From the NCBI GenBank assembly GCA_023079485.1, contig CM041115.1:27529505-27593504 (forward strand): 64,000 bases of DNA, written 5' to 3'. Both the position numbers and the translations under genes were made by a program. The notes beneath the pieces were generated by a model. It made no database searches. It was not told where the DNA came from and worked only from the letters and a program-made list of their open reading frames with translations. The stretch is from Archilochus colubris (Eukaryota > Chordata > Aves > Apodiformes > Trochilidae). The stretch's first letter is position 1. The number at the start of each line of letters is the position of its first letter. Below are positions 1-12,000 of this stretch, piece after piece.

Positions 1-245
1 AATATCTCCGGGGATGCCACCTCAGCTACCTCCCTGTATTCTGTTTCCAGCAGACATATGGTAAACTGCAGTGTCCCACTAGATCAGGGGCTAGACCTAG
101 CTCTTCAAGCTGCTTATAGATTATCTTGTCTGCTTGTCATCCTAGTTGGGTGGTTTTAAACAGACTCCAAACAGGGTATCTGCCTACTTGGCCTTCCCCC
201 TGAGTCTTACCCATAAGCACTCAACTGTATTGTCGTAATCACTGA
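1..245 (-). mobile_element. CR1 LINE fragment, antisense (5' part, before the RT region)
   Basis: The sequence matches, in antisense, the avian CR1 region upstream of the reverse transcriptase. Landmarks include the stretches around 45-70 (cagcagacatatgg) and 185-215 (cttccccctgagtcttacc). Decay is heavy. The same element appears to resume near 690, the interval between being filled by an antisense RT fragment, which suggests nesting. Confidence 0.6.
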
Positions 246-284
246 GCTTTAGGCAATCATGGTTGGATGCAGAGATCATAGAGG

Positions 285-680
285 TGTTTTTCAGCTGTGA
301 CAATTTTGTGATTCTGTCATCTCCTCTATGATCTTGCCTGGCACAGAGGTGAGACTGAATAACCTGAAGTTCTCTGGGTCTTCCTTTTTTTCTCTTTTTG
401 AAAATGGGAGTTACGTTTCCTCTTTTCCAGTCAGTGGGAACTTCTCAAGATGGCCACGATTTTTCAAAAGTGATGGAAAGTGGTTTTGCAGCTTCATTGA
501 CCAGTTCTTCCAGGAGCTGCAGATGGATCTCCTCAGGTCGCAGGGACTTTTACACTTTCAGGTTCTTTAGATGGGTCTTGAACCTGCTCTTACGGTACTG
601 TGGGTGAATCTGCCTTCTTGCAGTCCCTGCCTTTGCCTTCTGCAACCTGGGTGATGTGGCTAGAGAGTTTTTGATAATCT
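285..680 (-). mobile_element. CR1 LINE reverse-transcriptase fragment, antisense
   Basis: The minus strand across 310-365 reads as a degraded form of the CR1 motif '[14 protein letters not shown]' in the RT fingers. The part up to about 680 matches the RT-upstream spacer. It has stops and frameshifts and is not coding. It interrupts an otherwise collinear CR1 copy (1-245 and 690-1430). Confidence 0.65.
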
Positions 681-689
681 GTAACCATT

Positions 690-1430
690 TATTGTATCCC
701 TCCAGTGAGTCATCCTACCATGTACCCTTGATGGCAACTGTATAATAGTTTTCCGGTTCCATTGTTAATCACAGTGGCTTCCAGCTCCTTTTTATTGCCT
801 ATGCAGCGTGCACTGGTGTAGTTTCACTTCACTTCAGCTGGATCTACTATTGATCTTTCTGCCTTTCTGAGGGGAGAAACTCATTCCTACCTGACCATTC
901 TCAGGCACTTCTGTGGTTTCTAACCCATCAATAGCTCTTGTGTCTTTCCTGCTGCATGGATCTTCATCTCTTGCCTCCACTGAGACAGCAGACTGAAGGA
1001 CCTCAGTAGCACACTGCTTCCTCTATGCTCTACCCCTATTAAGCCTCAATTCATCCCCTTCCCCTTTCAAATGTAGTTTAAAGCCCATCAATGAGCCTTG
1101 CTAACTCCTGTTCAAAAAATTCCTTCCCTCCTTTGAGACAGGTGGCTGGAATGCCTGCTGTCATGTAGAAGGGACCCATGGTCCAAAAATTGAAATCTTG
1201 CTGGTGACACCAGGCTTGAAGCCAGGTAATGATTTGCTGGCTCCTCCCATTTCCTCCCTCATAATTCCCTGCAATAGGAGGAATAGAGGACAACACTACT
1301 GTGCTCCTGATACCTTAAGCATTTGCCCCAAGGCCCTGAAGACTTTCGTTGAGTAATTTCATTGCTGCCTACCTGAGAAATCATGGATAATAATCTGAGG
1401 GCTGTATGTCCTACCACCATCACTAAACAC
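690..1430 (-). mobile_element. CR1 LINE fragment, antisense, with ORF1 esterase-like remnant
   Basis: The minus strand holds an open stretch at 1296-1078 that reads LSSIPPIAG, then ITWLQAWCHQQDFNF, then KGGKEFFEQELARLIDGL. This pattern, with a 'VVFSSVLPV..' strand, a 'W L..WC...GF.F' helix and a G-K...LA-L-I end, is the C-terminal half of the SGNH/esterase-like domain in avian CR1 ORF1. Flanking DNA at 690-1070 matches the linking region. The copy is old and truncated. Confidence 0.6.
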
Positions 1431-1676
1431 TTTTTTCCTGAAATCTAATTAAAATCTACCCTCTTTCATGTTGAAACCATTCCCCCTCATCCTTTATGCC
1501 CTTGTAAAAAGTCCATTTCCAGCTTTCCTGTAGGCCTCCTGTGGGGGCTGGAAAGCTGTTATAAGGTCTCCCCAGAACCTTTTCTTTTCCAGGCTGAACA
1601 GGCTCAACTCTCTTAGCCTATCTTCATAGGAGGGGGGGTTCCAACTCTCTGACTGTCTCTCTCCTCTGGAACCACC
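1431..1676 (-). mobile_element. CR1 LINE 3' fragment, antisense
   Basis: The minus strand encodes a recognisable C-terminal CR1 ORF2 segment, EDRLRELSLFSLEKKRFWGD, followed by a degraded remainder towards 1431. It joins an oppositely oriented CR1 piece at about 1676. Confidence 0.75.
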
Positions 1677-1785
1677 TGGAGTACTTTGTCCAGTTCTCTG
1701 GCCCTCAAAACTAGAAGGACATGGAGTTGTTTGATTGAGTCCAGAGAATGGGCACAAAGATTATCAGAAGGCTGTAGATGAACTA
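1677..1785 (+). mobile_element. CR1 LINE fragment, sense, joined head-on to the preceding piece
   Basis: On the + strand 'gagtactttgtccagttctc' corresponds to CR1 ORF2 'EYCVQFWAP', and the part near 1738-1780 corresponds to 'RVQR.ATKMI'. This is opposite in orientation to the fragment ending at 1676, and both pieces cover the RATKMI region. Confidence 0.6.
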
Positions 1786-4700
1786 TTGTCCTTACTGTTT
1801 GGTGCTGCTTGGAGAACCTTACCTGTTACTGAAAGGCACTAGGGAAGATAGGGTAGTAACAGAATAGATGCACCTTCCATGCTGGGCAGGAACTTGTAGC
1901 TATTTCCTCCTATTCCTCAAGTCACAGTTTTCAGCCTGGTAGAGGATAGTCAATCCTCCATAATATGTGTCTTGCCTTCCTGTCTGACCTGTCTTAAGGA
2001 AGGCAGGGTGCTATCGCAGTAGCTGATCTCAGTCTTGCAATCCCTGGTAATTCCTTAGCCTACTTACTGCCTCCCAGAATGCTGTCACTACAAAGAGTAG
2101 TTCCTCTATGTAGATGTATCTCCCAGTGAATGCTCACTGCTGCCGTCCTGTACTGGTATTACAGCAGGACACAGACCCTGCAGCTTGACACCCCAGTGGC
2201 AATGTGATCCAGTGGAGTTCTGTTGGGAAGCTGCCTCAGTTGTGGTGCAGAGTGAAGAGAGGTTATGGCTTTACGTGGCTGGGTGGACATAGTCACTCCC
2301 TGTACTTCAGGGAGTGCTTCAGGGGTGCTTCAACACCCACCTTGCACAAACTGTTGTGTGAAATACCATGTGAGCTGCTGTGCCACAGCCTTTCTGATGC
2401 ACCGCGTTCCCCCCCCCCCCCCCGTGTGCTGTACCCCTTGTTGCTGATGTTCCAGAAGGGCATTTCTTAGGTGGGTGTTGCAGAGTTGCAGTTTAGTTAT
2501 TGGCATGTGGTCTTGCTTTAGTGGTCAGTGCAAACCAATAACCAGAGGACAGATTTGCTTTCTGTTATCCCCCTCCTCCTTTCCAAGGGAAGATAAAAAG
2601 GGAATAGAGAAGAGAGACTTAAAGGTTGGAAATCTGAACTGGAATGGATTTACTGGTCAGTAACAGTAACACATGGGATGAGAAAAAAATTCACAGGTGT
2701 ATACAAGCATATACAAATCCCAATCTCAGTGGTTGCAGGGAACCTTGTGTTGGAGCTGTAAAATTAGCCTGGCTCATTCAAACCGTAACACTTGTGTTAC
2801 AAGGGTAACTTGAGTATGTAGGGACTGCTGGCTGAAATTAATGCATTACATTACTTATGTCATGTTCAAGTCTGGCTTATAAAATAATGTTGTGGGGCTT
2901 TTAGCTGTTGAGGAATAGTTTTCTTACAGTTTTTCAGTTTAACTTCTGTGCTTTGTTTGGTTCAAAAATGGAAAGCATTTTAGAGGAAGCAGCAGGCCTT
3001 AAAAGGAGAAGACAAAGTATCTTCTGCTGTGTATGGTTATTTAGATTCCCCCCTTAAATATGTCTCCATCTCAATATAGATGTTATTGGGGATGAAGAAC
3101 TGAGTGGGTCGCTGAAGTACCAGCTGGAGTGTATACATGGGGGCTAGTATAGACGCAACAGTGCTTGGTAAGTTCCTAAAAATTATATTGGTAGCTGTTG
3201 AGCTCATCCACACTCAGTGTTTCTTTTGAAGAGAAGCCAAGGAATTTTTAATCAAGGAAGATTACTGAGCAGATTACTGTGTGCTGGATATTTAAAAGTA
3301 GATTTACTTTTATTAGTAAAAACTCTTTATTTAAGCCTGAAGTGTTATTTTTCACTGAAAATGCAAAAGCTGTTTTGATATAAAACACTATTAAATTATT
3401 GTGAGTGAGAGAGATAATGAGATGGAAAGAAGGTAATATTTATTCTGTTTAATTGGAATGTTCTGTAGGAATGTCAGCGTGAGTAATACAAGTGCACTGT
3501 ATCTTTAAACTTCAGTGGACCTGACTGGCATTTTTGGGGTGTTGAGGGTTTTCAGTGACCTGTTAGATCACAGAATACCTTATTGAAAGAAAAATCTCTA
3601 TGGAATGTTTTTGTGTAAAGTTATTTGGTAATCTGCTCTCATAGAACCAATTGCTAGTCTTTTACCACTAATAAAATTAGGTCACTAGTTTTTGGCACCA
3701 ATCCAAGTTGTGAGATTTATCTGGTGTTCAGGCACACTGTCTAGAAATAGCGATGCAATATCAGCAAAGCCACTTTTCATTTCATGAACATAATTTCCAG
3801 TGCCCTGGAATTAATTTGTTCACTGACCTGTTAACAACTGCAATCCGTCACTGGCTTACAAGAGGCAGAGGAAGTGTCTGGAAGTAGTCATGGTCACTAC
3901 ATAGTCACAGCTACTAGGTGATTAGTTACATTACTTTTGTTCAGTGTAACATGATTTTGGTTTTGATAGGTAGGAGAGTCTGTTTATAAAACCAAACCAG
4001 CAATTTGATCAAAAGGAAAATACTTGTCATTAGTAAATATTGGAGAGATATAACTGATATGAAGTGGTTGTTTTTTATATTATATTGTAATATATCTGAG
4101 ACACTTTCTGGTTATCTTTGGAAAAGTATATAAATTTAGCACGTGCTGTTGATACATAGTTGTTTGAAAAAGCACATTATGGTATTACTGCTGTATTTGT
4201 TAAATAAAATAAAAGCTATTAATTCAAATTTACTGACATCCTGGTTTATTCTCTCACACACCCAACTCCAGTGTCTTCATTAAAGTCAGGACTGTCCTTT
4301 GCCACAGACAAGGCAGCCAGTCACTCAAGGCAGTAGATTGCATTAGGTAGTAAAATAGCTGTTAATTCTTTTCCTACTTTGACTGTGCCAGAGCCCCGGA
4401 GAGTCAAGCTTGCTGTTGTCATTGAGGGAGAAGGGCTCAGGGGTCAGAATACAGTTCTTAATCTGTGGTCTGACAGCTGGCTGTTCCTAACAGCGCTGCT
4501 GCTGTTTTCCATGTTTCTGAGCTCTAAGTGATTCCTTCCCTATTAGGCATCCTAGCTATTATCCTTTTACCTTAGTCTAGATCTGAATGTTCATTCTCTT
4601 CTGCATTCATCCTTTCCCATGGTACAAGCTGCACAATGTCCTTGCCCTTAATCCACTGTCTAGAGAAACTAAATTTTGCCTGTAGCCAGCCCTAAGCTGG

Positions 4701-7700
4701 CTCTGATTAAAGTATCAGGCAGCATCACTGCATGTATTAAGCCTACTCTTGGGTATATATAGCAAAAGATTTCTCTAGGTATGTGCAAAATTGATCTTTA
4801 GGCACCAATTAAAGCTTGGTAAGGAGAAAGTGTTTTATTGTTTTCGTGGTTTGGGGTTTTTTTGTGGGGACATAATGTAATATACTTAAGGAGCTTCTGA
4901 GTTAAGGCATTTCATGTGATGTTAGAGATAGGAAAATTCTGATGTAACTCTCAGCAGAGCTCAGTGCTGATTTACTGCTGCTGCCATTGCATTTGCAGAG
5001 AGAATTGCCACTTTTTTGGGCCTCAGATTTCATGAACAAAAGTGTTTTTCTTGAAGCTTTAGCTTCAGAAGACAACTTGTGGTCTGGATGTCCATGACCG
5101 AGCAATCGTAGTTTCAGAAAACATGAATAACATATTCCTTCATAGTGGTTCAGAAAGTCAGTGCAAGTGAATGGCTACATTTATTTCCAACCTGATTTTC
5201 TGGGAATCTTGCTTAAATGTTTTCCAGAGGTTGAGCCCAGAACACAAATAGAAGTCCTTTTAGTGGTAACTTGTAGGTTGAAAATGAACATTTTTTTTAA
5301 TTCCAGCTTTATGCAGCGTGGTTGAACCTTCAGAGGGGTAAGACACTATTTTGGGGTGAAGTTGCAATACTCATTGAAATACCACCTTGCATCTCTTTGT
5401 TAAATTCACTTCCAAGGCTTGTAGTTTTTTGTGGTTTTTGGTTTTTTTCTCAGTTTGTTGTTATTAGGGTAGGAAAGTGCATTTTTATAATTAAAAAGAA
5501 GGCAAAATAGGACAGAAAAGGGCAGCTTTCTCACTGAATCTTGCTAAAACAACCATTTTCTTGTGGAGGTTTGTTTAAAGTAGCTATTGCATACTCCTCT
5601 GTTCAATGTTACTTATCTTATCAGGTTGCTGACTATAGTATTCTCCTGTATGGAACAAGAAGAGGTCTGACTGATTTCTTTAGTATCTCTACTCTTTCAG
5701 TGTACAGAAAGCAAGCAAATATTGATGACTTGGCCTGTCGAATCTTTTGATGTCTCCTTTGCTTTCACATTCTTTTGGGTGACAGTAAATTAAACAGTTC
5801 TCTGTTCACTACATCTGCTGACTGTCCCCAAACTCTTTGTAATAAAAAAGACAATAAAAACAAAGTAAATTCCTGGCGAGTAATTTTCTACTGTTTGATA
5901 AAACAGAAAACCAAACCCAGGGATGAACAATGTAGAATGTTCTGATCTACTCCATTGCATAGTAGAAGAGCACACTTTGTTCTTTGTGCTAGGCAAAACA
6001 AATGAAAATTATTTGGATATGTCTTCCAGTGTTTCAGACGAATGAGCATTTTTTCTTTAAAACATACTATTAAGATCCTTTTAGTTCTATTAATTTCTAA
6101 CTTTCTTACTAGGCAATCACATTAATATTTTATGCTGTTCTTACATTGTTTCATTGCAAGGATATGGTGTGATCATAATTCAGATATTTTTTTTTAGGGA
6201 GGTGTTTTTTTTTGTCCCATCTTGATATTTAAGCATGAAATAAAGAAATGTGTTAAATGTTTGGTGACTTTCTAAGCTTGTAGTTGTTTTGGAACATTGA
6301 CATGTTTGGAAAATCTCTCAGCCTGAATAACTAGTTCACTTGTATTCTGGGGAGCATAAAGTAGAGTAGTTTAATCATATAAATATTAATGTGAATGTTG
6401 TTCTTGAACATTTCAGTGTTCTAGTGTTTCACTGTTTTTTTATCATGACTGTGGCGGGTTTGTTTCATTTTTCTGAGGTTAACATCTGCATTATTGACTG
6501 TTTCAATTTCTGTGACCTTCTGCCAAAGGTCTGCACACGCCAAGACCATAAGCTAAGTGCAGTTTTCCAGTTTTCCTCACTGTGACTAAGTCATTTTTCC
6601 CACTCTCTTTTTACTGTGGAAAGATCTTTGGAAACTGTCTCTCTTGGTGTGCTCTTTCCTCGTAAAGGATCAGTAGGTGGTACTTCTGCCTGCAGAGCTG
6701 GAATAAAAGTAGATGTTGTAGAATGTAGATGAATGAAAACCAATGAAGAATCTTGTGTTTATAGCTTTGAACATTTTATGTCTGGAGTTTTCACTGTACA
6801 CGGTAGGACTTCATTTTTATAAACTTGACCTCCCAGATCATAAAGCCATCCTCGGGTGTGTTAATCTCAAGTGAAGCCAAATTGCAGTGAATTAACAAGT
6901 CTGCTAAACAGAAAGAAAAATTGAAACATCTGTCAAATATTCTGGGATATATGAATGAGGGGGATGCTAGGTGAGTTATTAGCTGAGTGAGGTGAGAAAT
7001 GTTTGTGATAAATTCATTTTACAGTACAGACTTCCCCACTGCTTTTCTTGTAGTGGAAGCCTCATTGTAACAATAAATGTGAGGAAAGCTGCTGTCTTCT
7101 TAGGAAAGATCAGTGAATGGATCTTTATCTAGGAGGCTGGTATTTTCTGTACCTTTTTTAATTGCATTCTTCCTGGAAGAGACTTAAACTGCTAGTACAC
7201 CTGGATTCAAACATAGGGAAGCCTAAATTCCAGCTTCAACCTATATAGTGTCTGAACTGGTAAGACAGTTCTGATTTCAGACATCCAGGCACTAGATGTT
7301 CATTTTAGTTGTTGAAACAAAACCATATACTAGCCCAAGGACACAAGTGTTTTTGAGCTGTCTTATCTTGAAGCAGGAGCCAACCTTTCTAGAACAGTTG
7401 TTAGAAGGTTGTACTTCCAAGCAGAAGACAGCAAGTGGGATTTAGTTCCCTACACATGGTGTTCTGTCTCTGGTTACTTCTGTGTTCTGTCAGTGCAGGA
7501 GTTGTAGATACACTGTGATGTGCCCGAATGCTTTTGGTACCCAAGTCTACTAAGCTGAATCCCATACATGATGTCAGTGTTACACAGTTACAAGCGCAGT
7601 TTTTAAGGGCAGGTTTTGTGAGGCACATAGAGCATAGTACAAGTTACTGTTCTAAGGTTCTTTCCAATTGAACTGTCTGCTTTTTTGTTTGGAGTTTTCG

Positions 7701-8379
7701 TTTTGAACCAGCAATTTTATTTTCTTTTTTTTTTCCATTTGGAAGGAACTGGTGATTTGCTATGATGCACGTGTCATTTGTGCTGGTAACAAACTCATGC
7801 AGATGTAACAGCTGTGAAAAAATACAAGAAATTTAATATGTGGCCATTTGTTTAGGCTGTGCTAAAACTTCACTGATTATCCTAACATTATGAAACCCTA
7901 TAATGCGACTGAATTATATTGTTGTGCAGTGTAGCTCTGTGCATAATAACTGTCATAAATATGGTGAAAAAATCTGAGAGAAGAAAGTGCACTTCCAAAA
8001 TGGAATGTATTCCTTTGTATGGTATTAGGTGGTAATTTCAATTGAATTTTGATTATGAAAGATCAGAATAACTATTTTATAAGTTGTAAGTCATAAAATC
8101 AGAATAAGTGTTTTGTTTTTTGTTGTTTAAACTTTGCTGTCTAATTCAGTCTTCATTTTACACAAAATTAAGCAAGTCAAAAGATTAAAGTTGATACAGA
8201 ATTGACTGCTTTCATTATGGAAGAGAAATGTAATAATTTGAAGGCTAAATGTTTTTTGCTATAATAATTCTTCCTGAAATGTAGCTGCTGGCCATTAATC
8301 TTTTATTGAATTTCCAGAAGTTTGGTGCTAGATTCTTGTAGCTTGTATGTTAAATTTCTTTGAACTGAGAGAATTAGGA
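1761..8379. other. AUH intron, unique AT-rich DNA
   Basis: Apart from the small sense CR1 remnant ending near 1785, I see no exon, RNA gene or clear repeat here. There is a run of about 14 C at 2410-2424 and short direct repeats around 2300. Open frames are short and lack splice context. It is taken as part of the long AUH intron because no AUH-like exon was found in it. Confidence 0.5.
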
Positions 8380-9065
8380 GGCAGTTGCAAATCGTATGTA
8401 TCTAACTGGGTGGACACCTGGGCCCAGAGGTTGTGAACAGGGTTGAATCCACAAGCAGTGTTCCCCAAGGCTGAGTATTTGGGCCGTCTTATTAATAATA
8501 TCTTTTCCAATGAGCTGAATGAAGGGATTGAGTACACCCCCAGTAATTTTGTAGACTTCACCAAGTAGGGAGGGAATGTTGATTTACCTGAGTGTAGGAA
8601 GGCTTTACATCAGGACCTTGACAGTCTGGATCAATAGGCTGAGGCAAATTTTATGAGATTCAACAAAGCAAAGCGTCAGGTCCTGTACTTGGGTCAAAAC
8701 AACTCCATGAAACTCTACAGGCTTCTCTACAGGAGAAGAGCGGCTCAAAAGCTGCCCAGAGGAAAAAGAGCTGAGGGTGTTGGTTGACAGCCAACTGAAC
8801 ATGAGGCAGCAGTGTGTTCAGGTGGCCAAGAGGGCCAATATCATCCTGGCTTTTATCAGAAATAGACTGGCCACAGGACTAGAGGGGTGACTGTTCCCCT
8901 TTACTGGGCACTGATGAGGCCAAACCTGGATTTCAGTCCTGGGCTTGTCTGAGCACGTCCAAATAAGAGCAACAAAGCAGCAAGGAAGCACAAATCCTGG
9001 GAGGAGTGGCTGAGAGAATTGACATGTTTAGTCTAAAGAGGAGGCTGAGGGGAGACCTTATGATA
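8380..9065 (+). mobile_element. CR1 LINE fragment, sense, degraded
   Basis: The + strand follows the CR1 ORF2 second half: the 'GVPQGSVLG' region near 8450-8480, a degraded 'FADDTK' region near 8545-8570, the 'LGQNNSMKLY' segment near 8690-8720, the 'QQCVQVAKRANIILAF' equivalent near 8805-8860, and '[12 protein letters not shown]' near 9028-9062. Stops and indels break the frame. It ends without the 3' tail, so both ends are truncated. Confidence 0.75.
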
Positions 9066-12000
9066 AATAGAGATGAAGCATTTAACATTGGAAGTACAAA
9101 AATCACAGTTCATGCAGCATAAGAAGCAACTATTATTGTCCCTAGTTCTTGTTTATATGGGAAACAGTAAGCCCCTGTGGATTAAGAAGCACTTATTTGT
9201 AGTCTTGGAAGTGTTGAAGGTCCAAATAGTGGGAAAGGTTAACATGTTACCTGCTCATTGCACATCTCCATTTTAAAATGAGTTAAAATCCAAGTAAATT
9301 GTTTCAATTTTCTGTAAAATATGTGTCCTAATTTAAAACAGTGCAACATATTGTAGCTACAGATTAAGCTCTTGAATTCCCTGCAATACCTATGTAATGT
9401 CTCTAGGCAAGATTGTTTTCATTTGTTCCTGTGAGATGACTTTACTTGGCATTTACTTTGGCATATACTATAAGTTTATCTGTACAATACCTTTCTCTTT
9501 GGAAATCTAAATTCTGTTTAGTCTGCAAAGGCAACATTTGCTGTTCCCCACTACTCCCAGAGAAGCGATAACTATATACAATAGAACCATGATAATAATA
9601 AAATTTCTTTAATGTTTCCTTCTTAAAAAAACACCCCAGCAATGCCCACCGCATCCCACCCACCCCCTTCGAAAAACAAAAACTAAATCCCTAAACAGAC
9701 AAAAACTTCACACCTCAAAAATATCTCCACCTGGGAAAATATGTATTTGTTTAAAAACAAGAGAAAGAAATAAACAAATGAAAAATAAAGAAATGAAGAA
9801 ATAAAAAGGAAGGAGGGAAGGGAGGAAAAGGAGAGAAGGAAGGAGGGAAGGGAGAAAAGGAGGGAGGGAGGGAGCAGTAAAGACTGAGGCAAATAATTTC
9901 TTTGTTTGGAGATTCAGGAAAGAAAATGAAGCCTTTATTCATTTTGTGTATTCTTATAAATGGTATGGTGTACCTGGTACAGTTTTCTTTATTCTCTGAA
10001 GCAGCTTTTGACAGAGGTAAGGTTCTGCATTGGCTGAACAGAGAGAACTGAAGTCCATCCAGAATGCCTAAATAAACACATGTGGAAGAAAACTGCAACA
10101 AGTGTCAAATTTTCATTGCTTAAAGGAATTCTGTTCTCTTATTGTATGCACATAGTCTAATTCTGTCAGGAACAGTGTTGCTGTTAGGGAGTTACATAAA
10201 CACACAATAAGTTTGGAGAAGGTGCATCTGTGAAATCATGGATATATAATTTCTTTGGCTATGTGGGGTTTTCTCATAGATAAAAATGAGTATGTTTTTT
10301 TATAATAAGCATTTCTAGTACTCACCTAGTATCTTTATGCTATTAAAATTAATGAAAGTGTAAATTAACCTCACAGAAAATCTAGTGCATAGCTCAATGA
10401 TAGCAAAGTTTTAGAAAAATGTTATATTTTTGGAAGATTAGATGATAGAATTAGTTACAGAACAAGTGTAGAGTTTTGTTGATTGACTCTGACAGAGGCC
10501 TGGCAGTTTCCTCTGCTGTGTACTTATAACACATGCTGGTCCTTATAACATTAATTTTACTTTCTGGTACTTTCCTGATATTTACGGATTTAAATAGGTA
10601 TACACAATATCTTTGAGGGATTTCAACCATGAGAATTCAGATTTAACAAAGTATAGTGACACATTATTTAAAAATAATTACAGATTATGAAAAGTTGAGT
10701 TGTACTGTTAAAGAATTTGAAAATTTGGTTTGCATAAAGAAGTGTTATGAATTTATTTTTAATCCTCAGATATGTGTGAAGCATAGTATGAGTAGTGGTA
10801 TTTTTGCCTATTTGGCATGTATAACTCCAAACTAATCTGCACTACTGTATAAGTGGGATATTGGGACATAAATTATATTCAGTGGAGCTCATTGACTTCT
10901 CAGTGTCTGATTGAAGTAAATTACATCAATCACTGGGGTGGCAATGTAGAAATATGGAAGTGGTGTAATAGTAGTAATCATTTCCATAATGAAATAGCTT
11001 TAAGAATGTGTGTAGGAGGAAAATGTTTTCCCAGAACTAACTACATTTGAATATCATTTCATCTAAATAGAACGCAGCTCGATATGACTGATATTTTCAT
11101 TTTTAGTACTAATGAAAATTCTTTGTCAGAAGTTGCTTGCGATTCTGTCTTTTGATAAGTTTTATTTCTGTACACAAAAAATTAAATTAATATCCCTGTT
11201 CTGCTTTTCATTATTTCCTATGATGAATCAAATGTTTTCACTATTTATTTGTCAGTTCTTTTCAGGGTCAGTCTGGCAGTCTGGCATTTATGTTTATGTC
11301 AACTTCTGCTAAGATTTACTAAGCTCTTTTACTGTTGAAAAGGGCTGGTTTGCAAATTTCTTTGCCTCTTAATCAACTATGTGGCTTATTCACTATAATA
11401 ACTAAGTCAAAAGCACAACTTTAAAACATATGTCTTTTAAATACAAATCAGAATTAAGCAAGGTACTCATTACTACAAAATAATTTTCTTAAGGTGTTAG
11501 GAAGATTTTGTTTTAATGCTTGATTGTATTTATTGTATTAAAGACTTATTTTTGTATTAAATAATCTGAATTACAGCTGAATTAAAACTGAATTACAAAC
11601 ATCTGTAATTAAGTAATTTGATGTTTTATAATGTGTGGCAAAGGAAGATCCAGATGGATTCAATAACGCATCACATTGTCTTCTGTATACCTTTTGTGGG
11701 GAAATCAGATGTTGAGTATTAAACTATATGGAGTAATGTGGTGTTGTTGCAAAGGCTATGTTATAATGCTCTGCCATCATACATATAGTGCAACAGTATA
11801 AAAGCAAAAAGTGTTAAAGCAGCATAAAAATGTGATTAGTTACCATGCTGGGATATCACTCCGAGTACTTTTAATTTTTTGTGTATAGGGTTATTAATGC
11901 AGAAGTAAAGAGTGGTAGGAAAGATCAGGAAAAACCCCATCATGTATCAAGCATTAGAAGATTAAGGATAAACTGTTACTATAATACAAATAATTAAGAA

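Noticed and set aside
9683..10101. Minus-strand frames rich in Ser, Leu, Phe and Pro, resembling a membrane protein
   Set aside because: Produced by the complementary strand of a GA-rich low-complexity patch.
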